Positions 1 to 8,917 are shown, counted from the stretch's first letter. The stretch is DNA of 64,000 bases from UBA2108 sp002713215 (GCA_937891015.1 CALAPY010000047.1:1-64000); one strand, 5' to 3'. Notes: a model not told the origin generated them from the letters alone. Numbers and translations are program-made.

Positions 1-298
1 AGGAGATACCGAGGTCAGCCAGAATTCCATCTACCGGAATTGCCCGATGCAGTTTTAGAAAATTTTTAAGGTATTTGAAGTTCTGACGAACCAGAGTGAA
101 TCGATCGTCTTCGATTTCATTTTCCTGGGCTTCCGGATCCTGATCGAAAGCTATTAATCGACCTTCAGGAATGTTTTTCAAGATTTCCTTTGAATGGCCG
201 CCACCTCCAAAAGTGGCATCCACGTAAGTTCCATTGTCAGATATTGCCAGGCCTTCAATGCACTCGTGTAATAATGCTGGGGTGTGGTATTTACTCAT
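1..298 (-). CDS. rsmH: 16S rRNA (cytosine(1402)-N4)-methyltransferase RsmH, N-terminal part
   Basis: The gene runs leftward off the window edge, so only about 99 N-terminal codons are present. It starts at ATG 298 and reads MSKYHTPALLHECIEG, followed by a glycine-rich SAM-binding motif DATFGGGGHS around residues 27-36 and an acidic strand end FDQDPEA. This is the typical RsmH opening. The family methylates N4 of C1402 in 16S rRNA near the P site. The start lies inside the mraZ 3' end with an 8-base overlap, the usual mraZ-rsmH arrangement at the head of the dcw cluster, so co-transcription and translational coupling are expected. Confidence 0.95.
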   Translation of the reverse strand, partial: MSKYHTPALLHECIEGLAISDNGTYVDATFGGGGHSKEILKNIPEGRLIAFDQDPEAQENEIEDDRFTLVRQNFKYLKNFLKLHRAIPVDGILADLGIS

Positions 299-758
299 CG
301 CCTTCAGGACTTACATTACCCATCACCTCTTCTGCCAACTCTGAAAAATTAATTTCATCGCTGTTGAGCATTTCGTTGTATTGATCCTTAGACCAGATTT
401 CAACTCGTTCCCCGTTACCAATAACTTTAACTTCTTTGGTAAGTCCGGCGTGATCCGTTAGTGACTTAGGGAGTAAAACCCTTCCTGCACTGTCGATTTG
501 AAGCGGGGTGGCGCCATTATTAAATTTTCGAATAAACAAGGCGTTTTTCCGAATAAAGCGATTGAGTTTACCGAGTTGCTGACTCACTTTAGTCCATTCC
601 TGCTTGGGGTAAAGAACCAGGCATTTTTCATGAATGTCGCGATTGATTACAAAGCCTTCGTGAATCAAAGACTCAAGCTGTTTTCGCAGACCGGTAGGAA
701 GCGAAAGGCGACCCTTTACGTCCATTTTGCAGTCATATTCTCCTAACAGATTGATCAT
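291..758 (-). CDS. mraZ: Transcriptional regulator MraZ
   Basis: The product is about 155 residues, the normal MraZ length, with two SpoVT/AbrB-like half repeats: DCKMDVKGRLSLP near the N-terminus and LQIDSAGRVLLP in the second half. The reading frame stays open further upstream, but ATG 758 gives the canonical MINLLGEY start, and the longer version would run into the operator. MraZ is a DNA-binding ring protein that represses its own dcw operon. A four-box operator for it lies just upstream (807-841), so autoregulation is very likely. Confidence 0.95.
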   Translation of the reverse strand: MINLLGEYDCKMDVKGRLSLPTGLRKQLESLIHEGFVINRDIHEKCLVLYPKQEWTKVSQQLGKLNRFIRKNALFIRKFNNGATPLQIDSAGRVLLPKSLTDHAGLTKEVKVIGNGERVEIWSKDQYNEMLNSDEINFSELAEEVMGNVSPEGDE

Positions 759-788
759 CACAGTAATACCCCTTGTAAAAATTGAGCG

Positions 789-841
789 TAAAAATAGAAG
801 AATTTTACCACTTTCTCCCACAGAGCTCCACTTTTTCCCAC
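789..841 (-). promoter_or_regulatory. mraZ promoter with four-box MraZ operator
   Basis: On the minus strand four GTGG(G/A/T) boxes start exactly 10 bases apart (plus-strand positions 837-841, 827-831, 817-821 and 807-811, reading GTGGG, GTGGA, GTGGG, GTGGT). Known MraZ operators are direct repeats of TGGGN with five-base spacers, so the period and core match. A -7-like box TATTTTTA at 796-789 lies just downstream, so the boxes cover the expected -33 region and bound MraZ would block RNA polymerase. Confidence 0.8.
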
Positions 842-961
842 TTTGTTGAAAACTTTAGCTTATTAACAACCCTGATTTACCTCATGAAAACCTGATCTTT
901 TGGTCGGAATCTGTACATGCTAAATGAACAAATACATGTTAAAACAGAAAGAATTGATGCA

Positions 962-990
962 TTTGACGAATATCAAATTGTTTATTTTTG
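962..990 (+). promoter_or_regulatory. Promoter of the esterase-engB pair
   Basis: TTTG at 962-965, a 17-base spacer and TATTTTTG at 983-990 match the Bacteroidota primary-sigma promoter (TTTG / TAnnTTTG). It lies 27 bases before ATG 1017. This argues against the more upstream in-frame ATG at 924, which would be transcribed only from an earlier promoter. Confidence 0.6.
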
Positions 991-1016
991 GTTTCCTCAC
1001 ACTAGGAGAGATGCTG

Positions 1017-1781
1017 ATGGATTACGAGCTTAAGAAAGAAGGGCGTTATGAGTACATTGAAGAAGGAGAAGGACCGGTAATCGTCTTTCTTCATGGGCTG
1101 TTTGGTGAATTGAGTAACTTCAAAGAGGTGCTGCCGCATTTTGTTGACAAATACACGGTTGTGCTGCCTTTGTTGCCTATCTATACGTTGCCAATAATTA
1201 GTGCCAACGTTAAGTATTTAGCTAAGTTCCTTCACGAATTCTTAGACTACAAAAAGTATGATCAGGTTACTCTAATGGGAAATTCATTGGGAGGGCACAC
1301 TGCATTGGTCTATACTGCTAAGCATTTAGATCGTGTTCACTCAATGGTTTTAACGGGAAGTTCTGGCTTGTATGAAAACTCCTTTGGTGGTGGTTTTGTA
1401 AAGCGTGGGAATTATGATGTTATTAAGCAAAAAGTAGAAGCTACTTTTTATGATCCAGCTATCGCCACAAAAGAATTGGTTGACCAATGTTACGAGGTGG
1501 TTAATGATAAAGGGCATGCGCTTCGTATGATTGGGATTGCCAAATCTGCCATCCGCCATAACATGAGCAATGAATTGGCGAACCTGGATCTGCCAACTTG
1601 TTTGATTTGGGGCAAGCAGGACATTATCACTCCTCCTGAGGTTGCTGAGGAATTTCACGAAAAACTTCCGGATTCTGAGTTGCATTGGATTGACAAATGT
1701 GGACATGCAGCCATGATGGAGCAACCGGAAGAATTCAACCGGATACTTTCTATTTGGTTGGATAAGGTGCACAACCGATAA
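1017..1781 (+). CDS. Alpha/beta-hydrolase fold esterase
   Basis: A single-domain alpha/beta hydrolase of about 254 residues. The oxyanion-hole motif HGLFG, the nucleophile elbow GNSLGG (Ser), the acid in GKQDIITPP (Asp) and the base in CGHAAMMEQP (His) are all present, so the enzyme should be active. The substrate is unknown. An AGGAG sequence at 1003-1007 and the promoter at 962-990 support a start at ATG 1017 (or 1011) rather than 924. It lies 3 bases before engB on the same strand and is probably co-transcribed with it. Confidence 0.85.
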   Translation: MDYELKKEGRYEYIEEGEGPVIVFLHGLFGELSNFKEVLPHFVDKYTVVLPLLPIYTLPIISANVKYLAKFLHEFLDYKKYDQVTLMGNSLGGHTALVYTAKHLDRVHSMVLTGSSGLYENSFGGGFVKRGNYDVIKQKVEATFYDPAIATKELVDQCYEVVNDKGHALRMIGIAKSAIRHNMSNELANLDLPTCLIWGKQDIITPPEVAEEFHEKLPDSELHWIDKCGHAAMMEQPEEFNRILSIWLDKVHNR

Positions 1782-1784
1782 GTC

Positions 1785-2399
1785 ATGATTATTCACGATG
1801 CTCAATTTGTAAAGAGCAGTAGTAAACTTTCAGAGTGTCCTGCTCCGGGCAGGAATGAGTACGCGTTTATCGGAAGAAGTAACGTAGGGAAGAGTTCCTT
1901 AATAAATATGTTGGTTCAGCGCAAGGAACTGGCCAAAACCAGTGGCAAACCTGGAAAGACCACGCTTATAAATCATTTCGTTATCAATCAGGAAGAAAAC
2001 AAACCGGATACCGGCTGGTATTTGGTTGATCTGCCCGGATATGGTTACGCAGCTACTTCAAGAAGTAATCGAAAGAAATGGAAGGGGTTTACTAAGGATT
2101 ACTTAAAGGAAAGGCCAACTTTGACTTTCTTGTTTCTGTTGATTGATAGTCGTCATTCACCCCAATCCAACGATTTGGACTTTATTCAATGGTTGGGAGA
2201 AAATGGAATTCCTTTCGGAATCGTTTTTACCAAGACCGATAAACTTACAAAAAACGAGTTGAATAAGAATCAGGCTGTTTATTCCAAGAAACTCAAAGAG
2301 ACCTGGGAAAACTTACCTCCCATTTTCCTGACTTCGTCTGCTCATAAATCAGGCAGGGAAGAAATAGTGAATTTCATCGAAGAAGTTAACAACGGCTAG
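1785..2399 (+). CDS. engB: Ribosome biogenesis GTPase EngB (YihA/YsxC)
   Basis: A 204-residue small GTPase with the TRAFAC/EngB motif set: G1 GRSNVGKSS, a G2 Thr in the TT following GKPGK, G3 DLPGYGYA, G4 TKTD and G5 TSSAHKSG. The DLPGYG form of G3 is diagnostic for EngB. The family acts late in 50S subunit assembly and is usually essential. It is downstream of and nearly abutting the esterase and converges on gldC with about 20 bases between the stops. Confidence 0.95.
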   Translation: MIIHDAQFVKSSSKLSECPAPGRNEYAFIGRSNVGKSSLINMLVQRKELAKTSGKPGKTTLINHFVINQEENKPDTGWYLVDLPGYGYAATSRSNRKKWKGFTKDYLKERPTLTFLFLLIDSRHSPQSNDLDFIQWLGENGIPFGIVFTKTDKLTKNELNKNQAVYSKKLKETWENLPPIFLTSSAHKSGREEIVNFIEEVNNG

Positions 2400-2419
2400 G
2401 CAGGTAGAGCCCTGGCCAT

Positions 2420-2758
2420 TTACTTCTGTTTATCAATAATCCCGGATTCCTCGGCAAAGTACCTTCCGAACTCTTTCATTTGAAACGAGAGTTTATCATT
2501 TCCAGTAGCTCGATTGTAGGTGTCGGCAAGGGTCATTAGGGTTTGATGGAAAAAAATATTCATATCATCAACCTTCATTTCTTTTGTCCACAGGTCAATT
2601 TTCATCGTGTTCGATGTTTTGCTGTCCCAAATTGAAATGAGTGAAGCCTTACATTCACCACCTTCGTCATTATCTGTTGAATTCCATTTCATGCCTTCAG
2701 GCACATTGTTTTCATCAAGCTCAATGTCGAATACGATTTGTGATTTTTTATTTGCCAT
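2420..2758 (-). CDS. gldC: Gliding motility protein GldC
   Basis: A 112-residue soluble protein without a signal peptide. Its length, the opening KKSQIVFDIELDENNVPE, the DLWTKEMKVDDM segment and its place directly after gldB identify GldC. In Flavobacterium johnsoniae GldC is needed for full gliding and is thought to stabilise or act with GldB; its biochemical role is unresolved. It begins one base after the gldB stop, so the two genes form an operon. Confidence 0.9.
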   Translation of the reverse strand: MANKKSQIVFDIELDENNVPEGMKWNSTDNDEGGECKASLISIWDSKTSNTMKIDLWTKEMKVDDMNIFFHQTLMTLADTYNRATGNDKLSFQMKEFGRYFAEESGIIDKQK

Positions 2759-2759
2759 T

Positions 2760-3794
2760 TTATTTCTCGGGTTTATAGCCAGACAAGGCTAAAATTTGTT
2801 TTGAATCTTCGTTTTTCATGAGTTCCAAAAGGGAAACTTTCGGATTGTTTTTCATGTAGGCATCCACTACTTTCCAGCCCATATAATGTCCTGTTTGATC
2901 AGGGCTTTCGCGATCAAATGCCGCTGTAAATGGTCCTTCATTTATAAACTTGTGATATTCACTAAATTGGGTGGAATAGAAAAGCTTTTTATTTACAAAG
3001 TGACCCCACATGGCTTTTTCGTGTTCTTCGCACCATATCCACTGCTTCTTCGAATAACCCATTATGGTTTCTTCCGGTAAGTCAGGTAACGTTTTTTGAA
3101 TAGCGTATAATACTTTTCCCTGATTGATAATCTGGTGTAAAAACCTTTTATCGGAACTCTCGGTAATAAATTCACTCTGAATCCATCCTTTCAGGGCATC
3201 TTTTACCAGGAATTTGCGATCCATCCTGTTTTTGCGAAACAAGGGAACCCTCATCATATCGTAGTAGGAAAAATCTGTTCCCATATACATATCCAATCCA
3301 ATTCCAAGTATGGAATCTGTTACTACAACAGGATAGGCAAAACCTGAAACCAAGGTGACTACCCAGGGCACTATATTATCCGGGAAATACACATGATAAC
3401 GTTTAAGCGCTTTTTCGAGTTCCACTTTTTCGATGTCCATGTTTGCGTACTCCTCCTGCACTTTTCCATAAATGGTTTGAATTTCAGGATCTGAAACAAA
3501 GCCGTTGAGGTTTCCTTCAAATGCAGGGGAATTAGGTGACCCCACCCTTAGCACGTTTTCGCAATAACGAAGAAAAAAAGTATTGTAATCAGTATTAAAA
3601 CGAGTAACCTTTTCGTTCATACTTGCACCCGAATCGAATAATTCCTGTTCAAATCGGTTAAATCGAAAGTCAATGTTGACCTGGTCAGTATCAATTTCGG
3701 GATCGCCTGTACATGAGGTTATTAAAAATGAAACGAGGATAAATAGTAGAAACCAGTTATTTAGACACTCGTTTTTCCAATTAATCTTGTACAT
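2760..3794 (-). CDS. gldB: Gliding motility lipoprotein GldB
   Basis: About 344 residues. A lipoprotein signal peptide (hydrophobic segment ending LITSC) precedes a mature domain with HVYFPDNIVPWVV and GLDMYMGTD segments typical of GldB. In F. johnsoniae GldB is an essential gliding/T9SS-associated lipoprotein. The frame is open upstream to 3842, but ATG 3794 leaves a proper signal peptide and avoids overlap with the divergent barrel gene. A -7 box at 3809-3802 ends only 8 bases before this ATG, so the transcript may be nearly leaderless. Confidence 0.9.
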   Translation of the reverse strand: MYKINWKNECLNNWFLLFILVSFLITSCTGDPEIDTDQVNIDFRFNRFEQELFDSGASMNEKVTRFNTDYNTFFLRYCENVLRVGSPNSPAFEGNLNGFVSDPEIQTIYGKVQEEYANMDIEKVELEKALKRYHVYFPDNIVPWVVTLVSGFAYPVVVTDSILGIGLDMYMGTDFSYYDMMRVPLFRKNRMDRKFLVKDALKGWIQSEFITESSDKRFLHQIINQGKVLYAIQKTLPDLPEETIMGYSKKQWIWCEEHEKAMWGHFVNKKLFYSTQFSEYHKFINEGPFTAAFDRESPDQTGHYMGWKVVDAYMKNNPKVSLLELMKNEDSKQILALSGYKPEK

Positions 3795-3801
3795 AGGGCT
3801 G

Positions 3802-3809
3802 CAAAAGTA
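3802..3809 (-). promoter_or_regulatory. -7 box of gldB-gldC
   Basis: The minus strand reads TACTTTTG followed by CAGCCC, a perfect TAnnTTTG -7 element. No TTG is seen at the proper -33 distance. Transcription would start within a few bases of the gldB ATG at 3794. Confidence 0.45.
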
Positions 3810-3826
3810 GCCAATGAACAAAGCGA

Positions 3827-4606
3827 ATGGATCGAAATACAAATAGCTTTACACGATTTTTGGTTATTTTATTATTTCTTGGAATCGGCTCCGGAACTCA
3901 GGCTCAGGAGTTCAATCGCTTTAAGTTCGGGCTTACGGTTTCACCTTCGGTCAATTGGTTTACCATTAAGACTTCGGGCATTGATTCTCGTGGAAGTTCT
4001 ATTAATATGAATTATGGATTGAGTACCGATTTTGCGTTAAAAGGCAGCAATCGCTATTATTTTTCTACAGGAGTACAATTGCTTTCTAATGGAGGAAAAA
4101 TATACTACACAGGAGTAGAGGAAGTAAATGACATTCTGTACGTCAGTCAAAATGAGGCAGATATTACCACACGATACCTCGAGGTTCCCATTGCGCTTAA
4201 ATTAAGGTCGAATGAAATTGGCTACTCGGTATTTGCAGGAATGTTTGGATTTGGTACAGGATTTAGAATTAACGGATTCCAGGAGAGGAATACCACCTAT
4301 ACATCCTCCACTGGAACCAAAGAGAGTATTGCCGTTCGTGAAAACATACAGGAAAAGATAAACCCGGTTCGCTTTTCAATGGTAATCGGGTTGGAGTGGG
4401 AGCGAAAAATTACCAAGGACACCTATTTCACGTTTGGTTTTACGTTTAACAATGGACTTAGTAACGTATTCAATACCAATACCCATTCAATTGATGAGAA
4501 CGGCAATTTGGATTGGTCTTCAACAAATCCTGATGGCAGTCCAAAGGGTACAGCCTTAAAAGGCAGCAGTAAATCACTTGCATTTCAATTCGGTATTTAT
4601 TTTTGA
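3827..4606 (+). CDS. Outer-membrane beta-barrel protein, PorT-like
   Basis: 259 residues with a signal peptide cut after GTQAQ, followed by alternating beta strands and a C-terminal SLAFQFGIYF ending in an aromatic residue, as expected for an outer-membrane barrel. The size and the place beside gldB-gldC fit the PorT/OMP_b-brl family; PorT is a T9SS accessory protein. I cannot distinguish true PorT from other small Bacteroidota barrels by eye, so no symbol is given. It diverges from gldB with only 32 bases between the starts. Confidence 0.7.
   Translation: MDRNTNSFTRFLVILLFLGIGSGTQAQEFNRFKFGLTVSPSVNWFTIKTSGIDSRGSSINMNYGLSTDFALKGSNRYYFSTGVQLLSNGGKIYYTGVEEVNDILYVSQNEADITTRYLEVPIALKLRSNEIGYSVFAGMFGFGTGFRINGFQERNTTYTSSTGTKESIAVRENIQEKINPVRFSMVIGLEWERKITKDTYFTFGFTFNNGLSNVFNTNTHSIDENGNLDWSSTNPDGSPKGTALKGSSKSLAFQFGIYF
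4578..4605 (+). promoter_or_regulatory. Promoter of nadE
   Basis: TTG at 4578-4580, a 17-base spacer and TATTTTTG at 4598-4605 give a full Bacteroidota-type promoter. It sits inside the 3' end of the barrel gene and 24 bases before the nadE ATG, so nadE can be transcribed independently. Confidence 0.55.
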
Positions 4607-4628
4607 GCCTGCTTTTTGATTCTTGGAA

Positions 4629-5414
4629 ATGAATAAGAAGAGAGTTATCATATACATCGTTGACTGGCTTAAGGCTTATGTTGAAAATTCGGGTGTAAAT
4701 GGATTTGTGATAGGTATAAGTGGTGGTGTTGATTCGGCGTTGACTTCTACTTTGGCTGCTGAAACAGGCTTATCACTTTTAGTAGTTGAAATGCCCATTC
4801 ATCAGGATGCAGGTCAGGTTAACCGAGCAAAAAGTCATGCCGATTGGTTGGTGTCGAACTACACCAATGTGAGTCGTCAGCAGGTAGACCTGACTTCGAC
4901 ATTTGATCACATGGTAGACGAGTTCCCTTCCATTGAGGATGAAGAGACCAGGTGGATGGCTTTGGCAAATACCCGAGCCCGTTTACGAATGACTACCCTC
5001 TACTATTTTGCGGGACTTCATAAAATGTTGGTGTTGGGAACGGGTAATAAGGTGGAAGACTTTGGAATTGGTTTTTTTACCAAGTATGGAGACGGAGGGG
5101 TAGACCTCAGTCCGATTGGTGATTTATTGAAGTCAGAGGTATATGCTTTGGCCCAGGAGTTGAACATTAATAGTGATATTATAAACGCTGCTCCAACTGA
5201 TGGACTATGGGGGGATGAACGGAACGATGAAGATCAAATTGGAGCAACCTACCCGGAGCTGGAATGGGCCATGAACTTTACAGGTGATTCAGCTTCCCTC
5301 ACGGAAAGGGAAAAAGAGGTTTTGAAAATATATCAGGATCGGTACAAGGCTAACCTGCATAAAATGATTGAAATTCCCGTTTGTAAGATTTCCAACGAGG
5401 TGAAGGAGATCTAG
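4629..5414 (+). CDS. nadE: NH3-dependent NAD+ synthetase
   Basis: 261 residues with the ATP-pyrophosphatase P-loop SGGVDSA near residue 31, LGTGNKVEDFGIGFFTKYGDGG for deamido-NAD binding and SPIGDLLKSEV. It lacks the N-terminal nitrilase/glutaminase domain, so it is the ammonia-dependent form that makes NAD+ from deamido-NAD and ATP. A TTG two codons upstream could extend the frame, but ATG 4629 is the natural start. It converges on pfkA with 4 bases between the stops. Confidence 0.92.
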   Translation: MNKKRVIIYIVDWLKAYVENSGVNGFVIGISGGVDSALTSTLAAETGLSLLVVEMPIHQDAGQVNRAKSHADWLVSNYTNVSRQQVDLTSTFDHMVDEFPSIEDEETRWMALANTRARLRMTTLYYFAGLHKMLVLGTGNKVEDFGIGFFTKYGDGGVDLSPIGDLLKSEVYALAQELNINSDIINAAPTDGLWGDERNDEDQIGATYPELEWAMNFTGDSASLTEREKEVLKIYQDRYKANLHKMIEIPVCKISNEVKEI

Positions 5415-5418
5415 TCAG

Positions 5419-6399
5419 CTAAACTGCAAGAGCGTCAACCAACTGCAACAATTGAGGTTTTAGGTTTTTATCCTTACTGATGGCTACATCGATTTCAGTT
5501 TCTTTTACCTCACCATTTTTGAGGCCAACCATTATTCCGGATTTTTCCGAGAGCAGGGCATAAACTGCACTATTCCCCAATCTACTGGCTAGAATCCTAT
5601 CCTGGGCAGTGGGCTTCCCTCCACGTTGCACATGCCCAAGCACAGTTACTCGTGTATCAAAATCGGAGTACAATGCATTAACTTTTTTGGCAATTTCGAT
5701 TGCGCCACCACCGTCATCACCTTCTGCAACAATAACAATAGAAGAATTCTTTTTTTGTTTTTTGGCGCTGACTAGATTATGAACAAGTTCTTCCACATCT
5801 GTTATTTCCTCAGGAATAAGAATATCTTCTGCCCCGGTAGCTATTCCTGATGAAAGCGCCAGGTAACCGGTATCGCGCCCCATAACCTCGACAAAGAATA
5901 TTCGATTATGGGATGCGGCGGTATCCTTTATCTTATCAACCGCATTGGTTATGGTATTTAATGCAGTATCATAACCAATAGTAAAATCGGTACCATATAA
6001 ATCATTGTCAATGGTACCTGGAACTCCAACAAAAGGTATTCTGTGTTCCTGGTCAAAAATGTGAGCTCCTGTAAAAGATCCGTCTCCTCCAATTATTACC
6101 AAGCCTTCGATCCCTGATTTTTTGAGTTGGTCGTAGGCGCATTGCCTGCCTTCAACTGTTCTAAATTCTTTGCTTCGGGCAGATTGTAAAATGGTACCAC
6201 CACGTTGAAGAATATTGCTTACAGCGCGCGCATTTAGAGGAGTAAAATTGGCATTGATCAATCCGTTGAACCCTTCCTGAATTCCAACAACTTCTACTCC
6301 TTCGTAAATGGCTGTTCTAACCGTAGCCCTTATTGCAGCATTCATTCCAGGTGAATCACCGCCCGAAGTAAGAACTCCAATTTTTTTCATTCTTGCCAT
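5419..6399 (-). CDS. pfkA: ATP-dependent 6-phosphofructokinase
   Basis: 326 residues, typical of bacterial PfkA. It has the ATP loop TSGGDSPGMNA, GGDGSFTGA, the catalytic PGTIDNDL, MGRDTGYLA and the effector-site region GHVQRGG. It phosphorylates fructose 6-phosphate in glycolysis. The start is ATG 6399, with a second in-frame ATG at 6390. It lies downstream of a TonB receptor gene with about 70 bases between, and a TACCTTCG box 17 bases before the ATG suggests its own promoter. Confidence 0.95.
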   Translation of the reverse strand: MARMKKIGVLTSGGDSPGMNAAIRATVRTAIYEGVEVVGIQEGFNGLINANFTPLNARAVSNILQRGGTILQSARSKEFRTVEGRQCAYDQLKKSGIEGLVIIGGDGSFTGAHIFDQEHRIPFVGVPGTIDNDLYGTDFTIGYDTALNTITNAVDKIKDTAASHNRIFFVEVMGRDTGYLALSSGIATGAEDILIPEEITDVEELVHNLVSAKKQKKNSSIVIVAEGDDGGGAIEIAKKVNALYSDFDTRVTVLGHVQRGGKPTAQDRILASRLGNSAVYALLSEKSGIMVGLKNGEVKETEIDVAISKDKNLKPQLLQLVDALAV

Positions 6400-6415
6400 A
6401 CTTGATTTTGTCTAA

Positions 6416-6423
6416 CGAAGGTA
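6416..6423 (-). promoter_or_regulatory. Possible -7 box of pfkA
   Basis: The minus strand reads TACCTTCG, one base off TAnnTTTG, placed 17 bases before the pfkA start as in neighbouring genes. No clear -33 element is seen. Confidence 0.3.
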
Positions 6424-6472
6424 AATGGAAAGAAGGGTCGGTACTTTTATTTATGCCAATTTTTGAAATGTC

Positions 6473-8884
6473 TTAAAACTTTGCCCGTAAAGCAAAAAGA
6501 AAATTTCTTCCCGGTGCTGAAATACCTGAGGAATAGGGGCGATAATGGTAATTGACTATATTCTCAACGGCGGCGCTTATGGCAATGGTTTCATTTAATT
6601 CGTATGACCCACGGACATTAATGGTGTACCACGCCGGAGTTCCATCTTTGGTATATAGGTAAGCTTTTCCTTGTTCTTCAGGTGCCAAATCATCCCAGTG
6701 TTTCCAGGCATTGTACTGCGAATAAATCTCAGTTCTTAGTTTGTCCGATTTAAAGAATATGGATGTCTTTCCAAAAGCCGGTGCAACATGTCTCAATGGT
6801 ACTTTGTTCTCTAAATCTTCTCCATCGGTCCAGGTGAAGGTTTGAATGACCCCAAACTTTTTGGAAATATTTGCACGTAGGTTTAGTGACGCACCATAGA
6901 TGTGGGCCCTTCCGGTATTGGTTATCATTTGTACTTCACTTTTAACCCGATCGTAGATGATACTGTCTTGACCATTGAATGTTGCTTTACGTCTTACCAT
7001 CGCGTCGACGAGGTAGGTATAGAAACTAACAATTTCTACTTGCCCTTTGTAAGATAATTCCCTCGAAATACTTAGCTCGGAGTTGTAGGAATATTCGGGT
7101 GACAGGTCTTCGTTGGGCACTACTACTTTTCCTGGTTCTGAATCAAATACTTTGGCCAGGTCATCTATGTTAGGTGCTCGAAACCCACTTGCGGTATTGA
7201 ATCCGATTTTCCATTTTTTAGACGGCATATAATTTAACCCTATGAAACTGCCATTGAAGGCTGACGTGCTTAGTTTAATCTTGTCGAAAGGGAACTTGTA
7301 GAAAGTAGTATCGGTAAATTTGGATTCCATTTCGATGTATGTATATCGAAGGCCGGTACTGAAATTCAACTTTTTGTTTATGTCCCACTTGTAAGTGATA
7401 TATGCTGCAGCGTTGGCCCAATAGCTTCCTCCATTTGGATATCGTGTTGAAGTTACCCCTCTTTCAGCTGTTGCAATGTTGAAGGTTGATGCCTCGGAAA
7501 ACACTGTATTATACACTCCTTCAATTCCATAATAAACCGTATGCTTTTTACCAATGTATTTGTCAAACTCCACATTGAGTGTAAATACATTAACTCTTTC
7601 GTTTCGCTTCCTTAAGCTATTGCTGTTGAATTTGCGGTCGTTTCTGCTTTCGTTAAAGTACTGGTATCCACCAATAATTTGGATACGATCCCAGGCATCG
7701 TTGCTGATGTCGAAATTGGAGCTTAAATTGGCCATAAACCACTCTTGAGGACCATAAAACCAAGTGCCGTATCTCGGTAAGGTATCCTCTTCCTGTACGA
7801 GGCGATCATACCTTGGGATATTACTGGTATTCGAATAATGAATACCAAGGTTGAGTTCTACTTTGTCCGTAGGTTGATATAAGGTTTTAAACATGAAGTT
7901 TTGCTGCGAATAGCCACTGGCGATCTGAAGTTGTGGGTCAAAGTTTTTCTTAACGGTGTCTTTACCATCAACCCTTATTTGAAACCAGTTCCTCTTTCCA
8001 AATTCCTGGTAATCGGGATGATATACAGCTCCCGACTGTAAGTCGTTAAACGCAGAAAACGTATAACTAAAAAGAAATCCTAATTTTTCCCAACCAACAC
8101 CCAATTTTAAATGACCGGTTCTTTCCGTGTTTGCAGAACTGTATCGCAGTAGAGCATCACCTCCTACTTGCATAGAATCTTTCTTAAAACTAAGCTTTGG
8201 TTTTGCTGTAGCAAAGCTCATAACACCGCCAAGCGCATCACTTCCGTAGATTACCGACCCAGGTCCGTATATTACCTCTGCGGCAGACACAGAATTAGGG
8301 TCAATGGAAATAATATTTTGCAGATTACCACTGCGAAAAATGGCATTGTTCATTCGAATGCCATCTACCACTATAAGTATCCGGTTTGCAGAAAACCCTC
8401 TAATCATAGGGCTACCACCACCTAACTGACTTTTCTGAACAAACACTTCACCCGTGTTATTTAATATGTCTGCTGAAGTTTGAGAATTAGAAAACTCAAT
8501 GTCTTTTACAGAAATGGGCACAATCATATTGGGTACTTCAGTTTCCAGCTGCTTCCTCTTATTGGCCGTTACGGTAACTGATTTCAAGTCAATTGCACTT
8601 TCTGTGAGGTAAACGGTTTTGTTACTCGCAATTACGGATTTGTATGTGGTTAATAACCTGTTATAAGATGGATGCTGAAAGATGAGCGTGTCATCCTTGC
8701 CAAAAGCAGATAGATCGGCAATTCCATTCTTATCTGCCTTTATAGAATTTTTAAAGTGGTGATCTACGATAAAAACCTCCGGGATAGGCTTTAGGTTATC
8801 AATGTTATAAATGTGTATGCGCTGGCCGGTTAGGCATAAATTCATACCCAATATCGCAAACATCAAAATAAATCGTACGGTCAT
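6473..8884 (-). CDS. TonB-dependent outer-membrane receptor
   Basis: 803 residues: a signal peptide, a short carboxypeptidase-regulatory-like domain (about residues 20-95), a plug domain (about 110-225) with GGGSPMIRGFSANRILIVVDGIRMN and YGPGSVIYGSDALGGV, and a large C-terminal beta-barrel ending FALRAKF. The plug looks most like the haemoglobin/transferrin-type receptors, but the substrate cannot be assigned. It follows lepA by 33 bases and precedes pfkA. No riboswitch or Fur box was seen because the upstream gap is too short. Confidence 0.88.
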   Translation of the reverse strand: MTVRFILMFAILGMNLCLTGQRIHIYNIDNLKPIPEVFIVDHHFKNSIKADKNGIADLSAFGKDDTLIFQHPSYNRLLTTYKSVIASNKTVYLTESAIDLKSVTVTANKRKQLETEVPNMIVPISVKDIEFSNSQTSADILNNTGEVFVQKSQLGGGSPMIRGFSANRILIVVDGIRMNNAIFRSGNLQNIISIDPNSVSAAEVIYGPGSVIYGSDALGGVMSFATAKPKLSFKKDSMQVGGDALLRYSSANTERTGHLKLGVGWEKLGFLFSYTFSAFNDLQSGAVYHPDYQEFGKRNWFQIRVDGKDTVKKNFDPQLQIASGYSQQNFMFKTLYQPTDKVELNLGIHYSNTSNIPRYDRLVQEEDTLPRYGTWFYGPQEWFMANLSSNFDISNDAWDRIQIIGGYQYFNESRNDRKFNSNSLRKRNERVNVFTLNVEFDKYIGKKHTVYYGIEGVYNTVFSEASTFNIATAERGVTSTRYPNGGSYWANAAAYITYKWDINKKLNFSTGLRYTYIEMESKFTDTTFYKFPFDKIKLSTSAFNGSFIGLNYMPSKKWKIGFNTASGFRAPNIDDLAKVFDSEPGKVVVPNEDLSPEYSYNSELSISRELSYKGQVEIVSFYTYLVDAMVRRKATFNGQDSIIYDRVKSEVQMITNTGRAHIYGASLNLRANISKKFGVIQTFTWTDGEDLENKVPLRHVAPAFGKTSIFFKSDKLRTEIYSQYNAWKHWDDLAPEEQGKAYLYTKDGTPAWYTINVRGSYELNETIAISAAVENIVNYHYRPYSSGISAPGRNFLFALRAKF

Positions 8885-8917
8885 CTCTTTACGGGAGGAA
8901 ATTAATTTCAGTTGAAT

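Noticed and set aside
924..1016. Upstream extension of the esterase gene from ATG 924
   Set aside because: A full promoter (962-990) and a Shine-Dalgarno-like AGGAG lie inside it; ATG 1017 is the natural start.
8885..8917. Riboswitch or Fur box before the TonB receptor
   Set aside because: Only 33 bases separate it from lepA; nothing recognisable is present.
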